From: Candolleomyces eurysporus
Lineage: Eukaryota; Basidiomycota; Agaricomycetes; Agaricales; Psathyrellaceae
DNA: 64,000 bases
NCBI GenBank assembly: GCA_027579435.1
Contig: JANBPK010000852.1
Coordinates: 82,622 to 146,621, forward strand
Direction: 5' to 3'
Both the position numbers and the translations under genes were made by a program. Positions within the stretch are counted from its first letter, which is position 1, and every line of letters starts with the position of its first letter. Below are positions 34,464 to 44,121 of the stretch, piece after piece. The notes beneath the pieces are model-generated. The model was not told where the DNA came from, did not search any database, and was given only the letters and a program-made list of their open reading frames with translations.

Positions 34464-35097
34464 ATGGTGAGCTATACCCCCACAAAACAAGGAGCAATCT
34501 TCCTTCTAATGCTACCCTCACGAATATTGGCAGTCTGCAACAGTCGATATTCCCCAATCCATCAAAGATTCCCTCCGAAAGTTCAGATTCGCTCGACGCA
34601 ATGAAGGAAGCGCAGCCCTAGTCATAAAGATCAACAAAGCAAAGCTCATCATGGAGGAAGTGGAGCAATTCGATAGCATCAGTATCGAGGAGCTGGCTGA
34701 AGGTGCTTAGCATGAACCCTCTCCTCACCTTCGAGACCCTCACCATCTAAATCTGGAATACCCTCGTCGGATATGGATACCACAGAGCTCCCGGAGAATT
34801 CACCCCGCTACGTCGTGCTCTCATACGAACTGGAACACAAGGACGGCAGGAAATCGTTTCCTCTAGTATTGATCAACTGGGCGCCTGTCTCGAGCGAAAT
34901 TGGGCTGCTCACCTTGCACGCCAGCGCTCTCCTGAACTTCCAGAACACGGTGTGTAGTACCCTTCTTTTCGTGTACTTCCCTTCCTTTGTTGAGCATATA
35001 TGGATGTCTGTAGGCCGATGTGAGCAAGGTCATAGAAGTCAGAGACGGACCGGAAGGCCTCACCAAGGAAGTCATCGACACCAAACTGTTGCACTAG
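34464..35097 (+). CDS. GMF1: Glia maturation factor (ADF/cofilin-like), ATG-only first exon
   Basis: Exons: 34464-34466 (just ATG), 34534-34702, 34786-34949 and 35014-35097. The spliced product starts 'MSATVDIPQSIKDSLRKF', continues 'ARRNEGSAALVIKINKAKLI', 'MEEVEQFDSISIEELAEELP', 'SPRYVVLSYELEHKDGRKSF', 'PLVLINWAPVSSEIGLLTLH', and ends 'GLTKEVIDTKLLH'. About 139 residues, the normal GMF length. 'SYELEHKDGRKSFPLVLI' separates GMF from true cofilins. GMF binds Arp2/3 and promotes debranching of actin networks. No in-frame ATG exists near 34534 in exon 2, which supports the single-codon first exon. The first internal Met is about 40 residues in. Confidence 0.93.
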
Positions 35098-35439
35098 TAC
35101 TCATGAACACCGGAAGATGGGAAGGAGTAATGATCTCTAGGGTTCTGAAGATAGCATTATGATGTACAATATACTATACGTTTGTTGGAAATTCAACAAC
35201 AACGACAGCGGACTCTTTTCGAAGGACCTAGGCATCTAGGCCTGTGCAGCCTATTCATAGCTATCAACGTTATTTAAACTAGTACATTCACCGCGCATCC
35301 CAAACACCACCAAGATAAGTATAGTGTCCATTCGATGATGCGATGCCAGAATAAAAGACATGAGCGTGCGTATACGTAGCCATGCAATAAAAAAAAANAG
35401 GTATGCTAAGCTTTGAATCCNAAAAAAAATCAAACTAAA

Positions 35440-37557
35440 CTATAGAGGATATAAAGTAGCCAAAACAACAGCAGAAACCGAAACCACCACGGACAAGGCC
35501 CAGCCTTCTCTGCTCCTCCACGAAAACGCACCAGCCGTCGAACGCACATCCGTACTCACAGTCCCAGGTGCCACATACGGTGTATTATCCAGCAAAGCAG
35601 CGGACATCAACGCCTGTGTGTACGTCTGGTCGCCGACGACAGCATGAGCATCAATGAGCAAGTTCAAGCCGGACGACTCAAAGGTGCCAGTGTAGAACTT
35701 GTAACCCCCAACAGCCGGCATACTCGAATTCAACGTAAACTCCGAGGTACCGCTGACAGCGTACTTGAAGTTGCGCACGGCGCTGTCGAATCCGTCGATA
35801 TAGACTCTCGANGGGGGACAACTCGTTGCGGACAGCCAGAACGAGGTTGTATGATCGGAAGAACGCTTCGCCGTCTCGGTTGGTATAGACCTTGGTATAC
35901 GATCCGTTCGAGATGTTATCCACGTTGCTCAGCATTGGCGCGAAGAAAATCTGGTCTTGGTCCACGACGTAGTTGGCTCCGCCGTTGTTGTACACTTTGG
36001 GGGTGGACCCGTCCTTCTCGTCGACCTCGAACCAGAATCGGGCGATGGATTGTGAGGCGTCGATGGGTACGATGAAGTTGTAGTTCATGAAGAAGTATCC
36101 GAGTTTGAGGGTCACGGGTGAGACGTTGGGGTCGTCTTGGACTTTCTTGACTGGGACGGAGGACCGTGTAACGCCTCTGCAGTCCCTGTTATCGCCGGAC
36201 TTATCGCACCAGAACATGGTAACGGTTCGGTCATTGTTCAGGGTGCCGTTGATAGGTTCTGTAAGCTAAAAAAAAGTAGAGCGGGCAAGGTAAGCTGGGC
36301 AGTGGGAGCTAAGAACGCCAAGACACGTACCCTCAAGTTGGTCTTGAACACAAGCTTCTCTTTCTCGATAGCAAGCTGGGCATAGGTAACCTTCTCAGGC
36401 AGCAGAGTGATCTCGTCGGTCAACGTAACACCTCTTGGAACCGTCTCAAGCATTCGTTTCAGGATGTCGCGGCATTCGTTTTGGAAGGTTTGTGTGTCCG
36501 CCAAGCTTCGCATCGTGCTGTTACCGTCACTTTCAAAGACGCGGAGATCCGACACCATTGTCTTGTTTTCAGCCACGACAAGAACGTTTTGCGTTGAACC
36601 ATCAAGGTATTCGGTGACACTGCCCAATTGGTAAGCACGGGGAGAGAGTGGACCAAAAATAAAGGGGAGGTACATACACTTTGTTGTCAAAGTCCATGGT
36701 GGTGTCGAAATTCTGTATGACAGGCACAGCTGGCGATGCAGGGTTGGGAGGGACAAGCTGGGGGAAAGCATCACTTCGAACACCACCCATAGTATGACCG
36801 CACGCGACGAGTTTGATCATATCTGCCTGATTGAAGCCCTGCTTCCTGAAGCTCTCGGTCAGCGAGGCAATGTCGTGCTGTGGCTCTGGTGTGCCCCCAG
36901 CTCCAGCGACAAAGGTATCCACTCGTCCACCCTTGAAGGGAATAATAGGTCCTCCGCAGGTGGCTACGGCATGGATGGCCCCAATAGCAATGACGTCGGC
37001 TCCTGAGGACGGTAAATAATAATATTAGAAAAATATGTCGCGAGGAATATGGAATTTATTTTTGGAAGACGCACTGGATATCACTTTGTTCGGGAACAGC
37101 TCAAAGTCGGATGAGGTCTGGTTGAGACCTAGACCGAAGTTCTACACGCACAAGGGATCACTGAGCCGTCCCGTCCCCAAGGGAAGCTGTGGTCAACGTA
37201 CCTCTGGCCTGTCCAGCTCATAGACAAGAGACCCATCCATACCACCCGTTCCGTCTTCTATGTTGTGTGTTGCCATATCGTGGAAAGCCTAGGAAGCTGG
37301 TAACTATCACCCGGGCCAACGTTGACCGACGAAGTCGTACTCACGAATCGAAGCCATTCTGCGCCAACGGAGGCCAGTGTAACCACCCGTTTTCGACAGG
37401 GGTGTACGAGGAAAGATAAACTGGAGCCGTCTGGTCGTCGACCTTCATACAAGAGACCTTCGAGAGCGTCATATTGGGGCGACGGCCAGGTATACGAAAG
37501 GCCGAGCTGGGAGAAGGAGGAGAGAAGGAGTAAGCCTATTGGTAGTGGTTGGCGCAT
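35440..37557 (-). CDS. Secreted heme peroxidase with likely GPI anchor
   Basis: Signal peptide 'MRQPLPIGLLLLSSFSQLGL' from ATG 37555-37557. The spliced protein has 'VGAEWLRFAFHDMATHN' (distal Arg and His), 'DGTGGMDGSLVYELDRPE', 'AIGAIHAVATCGGPIIPFKG', 'GRVDTFVAGAGGTPEPQHD' and 'KLVACGHTMGGVRS' (proximal His). This is the plant-type peroxidase superfamily fold. Beyond the peroxidase domain lies a second region ('LRLTEPINGTLNNDRTVTMF' and 'PVTLKLGYFFMNYNFIVPID') of unclear role. The C-terminus ends 'WALSVVVSVSAVVLATLYPL' after a Ser/Ala stretch, a GPI signal layout. Ns at 35812 beside GGGGG break the frame before 'VYIDGFDSAVRNFKY'. Whether it oxidises lignin, Mn or other donors is not readable; Mn-binding acidic residues were not identified. 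Confidence 0.85.
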
Positions 37558-37788
37558 AATTGGGCGTGAGTTTGTTTTGAAAGGAATGTGGGCTAGTCGC
37601 CTTGGACTAGATTATGAAGTCGCCCAGGAGTGCAGGAAAGAAACAAGATGAAAGTGTGAGGAACTGAATCTGGATGCCTCTGATTGGGCTCCATGCCGGC
37701 CACAGCCTCCGGTCAAATTCCCACATGGTGATCATTTACATGTGCCAAGTTTAGTACAGACGGTGCGACTCTCGGACAACTACAGTTA

Positions 37789-39193
37789 CTACTCGGAATC
37801 CATGTCAGAGTCCGAAAGGACATCTACCATCCTCCATGTTCGTTTCAACCTGTCTCCAAACATATCCTCTGGCCTCTCCAAGCCATACTCCGGACCCTCG
37901 TGTTCCGACCATCCAGCAATGGCACCTTCCTCGTCAACTTCGACAACCTGGATATCCTGGCCAGCCGCTTTACGATTTTCGACCAACCTCTCAATGGACG
38001 ACTTCTGCTTCTCCGTCATGTTATGGGGAGGCACATTTTGACGCGTCGCTACTACCACAATCTTCTCCAGCTCTGTCCATACATTCTTCTCCAGGACTGT
38101 GTCGAAAATCGTTGCGCAACCACCGCGGATGGAAGGTACGAACCTAAAAAACTTCACCTCCGGAGCTGCCTGGAAGAACTCGACAGGAGCTGATGTCGAA
38201 CAGCCGACATAGAGCAATGAAAGGGAAGAGAGCTCCGGGAATTTATCCTTGGAATTGAACACTGCCTTGGCGAGCTGCTCCAGCTCCGAAATATCACTGA
38301 CGGCAAGGCTCTCTAGCTTCGGCGCCTGCTTGATAGCTTTGAGAAAGGTAGGAGTGATGTGATGTTCGTCATCCTCGTTATACACGCGCACGGTCAACGA
38401 TTTTAGGTTCGGAACTTGCAGTGGCGGATACGGCATGCGATAACTTGGAAGGTCGAATTCAACATCAATGAGAATGAGGTGCTGAAGATTGGACGCGGCT
38501 TTGATGATTTCGGTGAACCCAGTCCACGCGGGGAGGAATGGTTTGGTGACATAGCGAATATCAAGGACTGCCAAGCTAGAAGCTCGGATGTTCGCCCAGA
38601 CCACTGGTGTCTTCCAAAACCTGGCCTCGCTCAGCTCGGAAACGCGCAGTCCCCTAACGTCAAAGACGTGCGCGAGGCAGGTGAAGTATTTGTCTTTCAA
38701 AGCTTTCTCGCTGTGCTGTATCAACACGAGCTTCGTCAAGTTGATCGTCCAGCTCCTCGAGCAGAACAACGCATAAACCAGAAGCGCCATCCTCTTGTGG
38801 GAGGTCTCCTCGACGGTGACTTGGCTCCAGTTGATCAGCGATTTATTGAGGGTATCGGAGAACTTTACGAGCTTCTTCTCGCCCATTTTCTTGCGCTGGG
38901 AAGAGAGGTATACCGAGAGCGGCTGCCTGCCTGCTCGCTCGATAAACGCTAATCCCATGTCAAATCGCGTGAACCCTAGGAAAACGTTGCTCCAGAGCGA
39001 GGGCTGCGCGAGTGCCACACGTCGCCACTCGTGGCAGACCTGGGAGATGGGAACGATGATTGGGTTCGGCTCGACCTGGGCGTCGAGTTCTTGCTGGCAG
39101 CGCCTGAAGAACTTGAAAAGAAGATCGTCTGGCCAGCTAGCGATCCCAGTAAGCTTGGCCTTCGTCTCATTANGGGGGAGGAGGATCGCTCAT
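37789..39193 (-). CDS. F-box protein with LRR-like C-terminal region
   Basis: Starts at ATG 39191-39193. After the N at 39173, next to GGGGG, the frame moves to 'LTGIASWPDDLLFKFFRRCQ', an F-box core, then 'IVPISQVCHEWRRVALAQPS' and 'LWSNVFLGF'. The rest, uninterrupted from about 39018, reads as degenerate leucine-rich repeats: 'LSELSEARFWKTPVVWANIR', 'LQHLILIDVEFDLPSYRMP', 'VPNLKSLTVRVYNEDDEH' and 'APKLESLAVSDISELEQLA'. This is typical of agaricomycete F-box/LRR proteins, probably SCF substrate receptors. About 470 residues; the acidic tail 'DVLSDSDMDSE' ends at 37789. Nearly intron-free, unlike most genes here. Substrate unknown. The N-terminal frame break is most likely a sequencing error. 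Confidence 0.8.
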
Positions 39194-39429
39194 GGTGGTT
39201 ATTGGGAGAGATGGGCACTGCCAAAATGAGTGGCTAAAGAAGTGGCTGCCACTTGTATTTGGATTTGCTTGTCCTGCCCAATTAATTGAGTAAAACGCGC
39301 CTTTTTACGTGCATAGGGGCAATTCACGCGTTGTTTGTCTTTATTTGGCCGCAAATATGACCCATTCCGCTCACAGCAATCTCAGTGCTCCAAGTGTCTT
39401 ATTTTATCCAGCAACAACCAAATTACTCC

Positions 39430-40664
39430 ATGGTGCGCAAACCAGACGGACGCAGAATATCACAGAAATCTAACGTCAATATCTCGACTCTCTTCTTAGT
39501 ATGCCGATATCGAGGCATTGGTGCTCTCGGGCGAACTATTTAATGGACCATCCCGTTCTTCATCACCCAAACGGTCGCCATCGCCGGACCGCGCAGATCC
39601 AGGATGGCATGATGAAGAGTACAAGCTTGCGATGGAGGAACAGCGACGGCGCGATCAGGCCCTGGACTATGACTCCGACGATGCACGACGAGACGCCATA
39701 AAGGCACAGAGGAAGAAGGAGAGCCAGCCTGAATCTATCGGTATGGGCCCCGGAAGGACTGGTGTGAAAGGTGTGATTCGAGATAGGAACGAAGCAATGG
39801 AGTTGGAACGAGAGAAGAAGGCAAAGGAGATGGAGAGTCTGAGGCAGAAGATGGAGAAGAACAATCTAGGCGGGAAGACCTATCTGGAGGAGGAAAGGGA
39901 AAAGGCTGCTCGGGGAGAGAAGGCTGACGAACTTGTGGAGCGGGAACAAGATAAATTCAAAGAGGAGCCAAAACGAGATCCTCTAGGAAGGAAAAGGGAA
40001 GGAAGGTTTGGGCATCTACGTGAGGTTGGGCTTCAAGGTTTTCTGAATGCTGTTGAGAAGGAAGAACGCGGAGTTTGGGTGGTTGTTCATCTTTTTGACC
40101 CGGTGAGTAGGCAACCATCTTGTTTGAATTGAGTACAGGTCTAACGGTTCCTCAGTCCTTAGAACGATGTTATGTCCTCGATGAGACCCTCGCCCGTTTA
40201 GCGAGGCTTTACCCTGAAACCAAATTCCTGCGGGCCCGAGCAGCTGCACTTGGCTTTACGTCCGGAGGTGCAGCACTAGCACCGAAACCTCGTCCAGCTC
40301 CCAGGAAGACGAAGCCACAATCCGAAAAGGACGAAGATGATCCTTACGGTTCTGATTCTGATTCCAAGGAGGAAGAGGACATCATCGACGAAGATGACAT
40401 TGACCTTGATATGCTCCCAACACTGCTCGTGTATCGAGATGGGGAACTCGTCTTCAACTGGGTGAGGGTAGATTGGGAGGCTGGAACTGCTGGTGTCGAA
40501 GAATTGCTCGATAAGTTGGTATCCGAATTTGATCGTTTCTGAAAGAGGCTGACCCTTTCTGCAGGAACCGTATACTACCCCAGAAAGGTCACCACTACAA
40601 TCTTGGTCTACCGAGCGATGATGAAGAAGACTTCGATCTACTTGTGAGCGACGAAGATATTTAG
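39430..40664 (+). CDS. Phosducin-like thioredoxin-fold protein (frame break near the end)
   Basis: The coding region has 'YADIEALVLSGELFNGPSR', a long charged coiled part ('LEREKKAKEMESLRQKMEKN'), then the phosducin core 'REGRFGHLREVGLQGFLNAV', 'ERGVWVVVHLFDP', an intron at about 40100-40154, 'SLERCYVLDETLARLARLYP' and 'DLDMLPTLLVYRDGELVFNW'. Phosducin-like proteins assist G beta-gamma and CCT-chaperonin folding in the cytosol. The frame meets TGA at 40540-40542 right after 'VSEFDRF'. One base away the frame continues 'LKEADPFCRNRILPQKGH' and then 'LGLPSDDEEDFDLLVSDEDI', an acidic tail, to TAG 40662-40664. A lost T in the TTT at 40536-40538 would explain it. The start is tentative: ATG 39430-39432 followed at once by an intron ending at 39499. 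Confidence 0.78.
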
Positions 40665-40841
40665 TTCACGACCATATAGATTCCAGACTTCATTTATATC
40701 TATGCTGTATAACTGATTGTAATATTATCACTGCATCATCCATCGTACTGGCAGGTGAGATGTCCCCCTGAACCGCTCAAGGATGTGAAAGCTAAGCTGT
40801 GGTTTCTTTTTGACTTGCAGCCTGTCCCCGGGCCGTTGTTC

Positions 40842-40875
40842 GGCTCGTATTCAAATTCGTATTCAAATTCGAGCC
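40842..40875 (+). promoter_or_regulatory. Hairpin and direct repeat upstream of arsM fusion
   Basis: 'ggctcg' and 'cgagcc' bracket two direct copies of 'tattcaaattcg', about 50 bp upstream of the ArsM start codon. The arms could pair as a 6-bp stem in mRNA or DNA. It may be a regulator site or chance; nothing known matches it. Confidence 0.35.
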
Positions 40876-40922
40876 ACAAGGCCTACACGGGACACTTTCT
40901 CTCTCTCAATAGAACCACCACC

Positions 40923-42809
40923 ATGTCTTGCTGCAGCTCCTCAAAGTCCACCGCTATGCCATCCGATTCTGATCTTGTCAAAGCGGTCAACGACACCTAC
41001 AGTGACCGTGCCTTAAAGTCTGGAGAAGACAAAGATCGTCAGTCTAGTAACTATTGACATGACAGTGGTAACACTCACCCTCGCTGCTCTAATTCCAGGC
41101 TCCAAGGCCATCGCAGAGGCATTCGGCTACACTGCAGACGAACTGAAGTCCCTCCCTGAAGAGGCCAACCTGGGACTCAGTTGTGGCAATCCCACCGCGA
41201 TTGCGAAGCTCAAAGAGGTCAGTCGGTCGATCAATGTCTTCGTCGAGACTGCTATGGTCGGTTCGTAGAGCTGATACATCTAATCCAAAGGGCGAACGCG
41301 TTCTCGATCTTGGATCGGGTGGTGGGATCGATGTCTTCCTCGCCGCCCCAAAAGTTAGACCAAACGGACAAGCTATTGGTTTGGATGGCTCGGCTGTACG
41401 TTCCCATTATCCTCATTAGCTGTTATTGAGCACTTAGAGATATTGTTGACCGCTGTTGACAGGAAATGGTAGCTCTGGCGAGGAAGAATGCTACCAGGCA
41501 GGGTTTGAAGCCTCCTCAAGTTGCTTTCGTTCAAGCTTCCCTTGAAAAAGACTTGCCCATTGAATCGAGCTCGATTGACTGCGTCATCTCTAACTGTGTC
41601 GTTAATCTTTTGCCTTTGGCTGGAAAAGCTAGTGTCTTCAAGGAAGCATTTCGTGTTTTGAAGCCGGGAGGACGGATTGCGTTAAGTGACGTAGGTGGCT
41701 GGTTTGCCCGGAACCCGCATGTGGAGCTTATACGATTGGCCCTTGTGCTCACTTAGATCGTAGCAAAGAAATCCCTTCCTGAGGACGTGCGAGGAAACCT
41801 CACTGCTTACATCTCATGCATTGTGGGAGCAGTAACCGAAGCGGAATACCGCACTTTCCTTGCTGATGCAGGATTTCAAGGTGAGATATTGCATAATCCG
41901 GCTGCTTCGGCGATCCGACGCCTGACTCTTTGGTCCCCTAGATGTTCTACTTGTCGACCGCAAAAGCGACTTAAACGTCTACTGGGACAGCAACGGACCT
42001 GCACCGACCACCAGCTGCTGCAGTCCTGCGTCGTCAGACGTTCTCAAGCAGCGCAACTTACCAGCAGACTTTGACGTCAATGAATGGGTTGGTAAGTAGT
42101 TATTTCTTACCCTCGCCTGGATAGGTAGAGTATGTATCAACCTCACCGACAACTCATCTCCTAGGCTCGTACGAACTTTATGCGGTTAAACCTCCCAGCG
42201 ATGAGCCTACCCGAACTCTAGAGACAGCCCTTGTGCGATCGTGGGATGCCTACCCAACCGTGAAATCTAGCCCATCGTCGTTGACAGCTGAGGAAGTCGC
42301 CGAACTCATTCGTAGTCCGGAGAAAGGCGGCGGCAAGATTGCCATTGTTGATGTGAGGCGGAACGACCACGGTGTAAGTGTCTTTCATTTCCATGCCGTC
42401 TCGCGGGCGTTGCATCCTCACTTGCCTACCTTCCACTACTCTGATTGACGGTATCTCCTCACTCACCTACGCCCCACAGGGTGGTCATGTAAAAGGAAGT
42501 GAACAATGGGCCGCGCAGACGTTCTACGACAATTTGCCTGGGTTCTTCGAGAAACACAAGAACACCGAGAAGGTTATTTTCTATTGTCAAAGCTCGAATG
42601 GACGTGGGCCTCGTTCTGCCGGATGGTAAGTGCAGTTGCACGTCGTTGGCCAGATTGAGGCGGCTCAAAATTTATCGGATAGGTATCAAGACTATCTTGA
42701 TTCTCAGGCATCCGATAGTCATTCCTCCAAGGCCTATGTTCTCCAGGGCGGTATCCAGGGATGGAAGGCCAAGTATACTGGGGAGAGCGATCTGGTCGAT
42801 TACGACTAA
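40923..42809 (+). CDS. Arsenite methyltransferase fused to Cdc25/Acr2-type rhodanese domain
   Basis: Nine exons (40923-41037, 41099-41217, 41291-41395, 41463-41690, 41757-41880, 41942-42091, 42165-42373, 42480-42625, 42683-42809) give exactly 440 residues. Residues 1-250 are As(III) S-adenosylmethionine methyltransferase (ArsM/AS3MT): '[12 protein letters not shown]' (Cys67), SAM motif I '[16 protein letters not shown]', '[11 protein letters not shown]' (Cys158), '[13 protein letters not shown]' and '[12 protein letters not shown]' (Cys210). The three Cys match the arsenic-binding set. A Cys-rich '[10 protein letters not shown]' linker follows. Residues about 320-440 form a rhodanese fold: '[20 protein letters not shown]' and the loop '[16 protein letters not shown]', a C-X5-R (Cys386-Arg392) with the RGPR of Cdc25/Acr2. 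Acr2 reduces As(V) to As(III) with glutathione and glutaredoxin. I infer a two-step detoxification enzyme. Acr2 and Cdc25 have His before the Cys; here it is Tyr. Confidence 0.9.
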
Positions 42810-43191
42810 AGCTATTCTCGAGGACCTCATCCGGCAGCTCAGCTGTGCTCCCCCTTTCGCAATATTGTGTTCATTTTTCTCTAACATAATCCTTTGTGAA
42901 TATATGAAGCCATTATGTACAGATACCAGATTTGCTATTTTCAACGCGAACAAACGTAAAAGTAGTTACTGTCCAAGGAGAAAACCCAAGATAATATCGA
43001 ATTGTTAGGCTAAAGAATTAGTATAAAGGTCAGTCCAAGATAGATATGTACACTGGCAGGACGGCCAGAACGTAGAGGGGAGAGAAATGGTTCCGGAGGG
43101 AATCCAATCAGGCGGTTGGCTGCAAAACCACGGACAGCAAAAACCTGGCCACTTTCTTGCATAGAGCCCCACTGCTAGGTTCTGCAAACGA

Positions 43192-43830
43192 AATCCATGC
43201 GGTCAAAACTCCCAGAGATGAACCGACCCGAACTCTGGAGACAGCTCTTTGGTGATTGTGGGATGCCTACCCACCCACCGCCGTTGACAGCTGAGGGATT
43301 CGCCGAATTCTTTCGTAGTCCGGAGAAAGACGGTGACAAGATTGCTATTATTGAGGCGGAACGATCACAGTGTAAGCGTTTCGTCTTTTACTTTCATTCC
43401 GTCTCGCTGCTGAATGGGCGTTGCATATGTCCTGGTTTGCCTGTATTCCACTGCTCTGACTGACGGTCCCCTCGCTCACCTAATACGCCTCACAGGGTGG
43501 CCATGTAGAAGGAAGTGAACAAAGAGCTGTGCAGACGTTCTACGACGATTTGCCTGGTTTCTTCGAGAAACATAAGAATACCGAGAAGGCTATTTTCTAT
43601 TGTCAAAGTTCTAGTCAGCGTGCACGTGGGCCTCGTTCTGCTGGATGGTAAGCGGAGTTGCGCGTCGCCGCATTGAGGTGCTTCATAAAATTTATCGGAC
43701 ATATATTAAGACTATCTTGATTCTCAGGTGCCCGAGAGTTACTCTTCCAAGGTCTAGGTTCTTCAGGGCGGTATCAAGAGATGGAAGGCTGAGTATGCTG
43801 GATAAAATGATTTGGTCGACTACGATTGAA
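43192..43830 (+). pseudogene. Partial, decayed copy of the ArsM fusion rhodanese end
   Basis: Matches exons 7-9 of the gene before it. It retains '[11 protein letters not shown]', 'PLTAEGFAEFFRSPEKDGDK', 'IAIIEAERSQ', 'GGHVEGSEQRAVQTFYDDLP', 'KHKNTEKAIFYCQSSSQRAR' and 'GPRSAGW'. No methyltransferase part precedes it. The frame changes near 43255, in-frame stops occur, and the end near 43800 is lost ('gctggataaaatga'). The catalytic loop has extra residues between Cys and Arg, so even a translated product should not form the normal loop. It arose by local duplication of the 3' half. Confidence 0.85.
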
Positions 43831-44121
43831 GCGGGCTTGTAGGGATTTAACGGTCCTCCTTGGTTTGTCCATCAGCCAAATCTCACAAAATAACTCCAAT
43901 ACTAGGGGTCACAGATCTCGATAAATAAATCAAAATTCAATGTTCGAATGGCATAAAGTTGACGTAGAATACAGGATAGGAAGAGCTCAAGTTAGCGAGA
44001 TAAGTTGGGTGTACACTAGCCGGACGGTCAATACAAGAGACAAAAGGAGCGAACGCGCAAGCTAAATGATGTTGGACGAGACCAAGTGAACGACTTGAGC
44101 TTGAGGTGTCAGCGAAGCTTC
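43831..44121. other. Intergenic region
   Basis: About 290 bp between the decayed ArsM copy and GTPase A. It partly resembles 42990-43090 (both have 'gtacact(g/a)gc(a/c)ggacgg'), so it belongs to the same duplication. No gene is visible. Confidence 0.4.

Noticed and set aside
34131..34604. Plus-strand open frame of 157 codons upstream of and across the GMF start
   Set aside because: It overlaps the MFS-GMF promoter and the GMF second exon in another frame. Its composition shows no protein family signal.
37322..37651. Plus-strand frame opposite the peroxidase first exons
   Set aside because: It is an antisense shadow of the peroxidase signal peptide and first domain exons.
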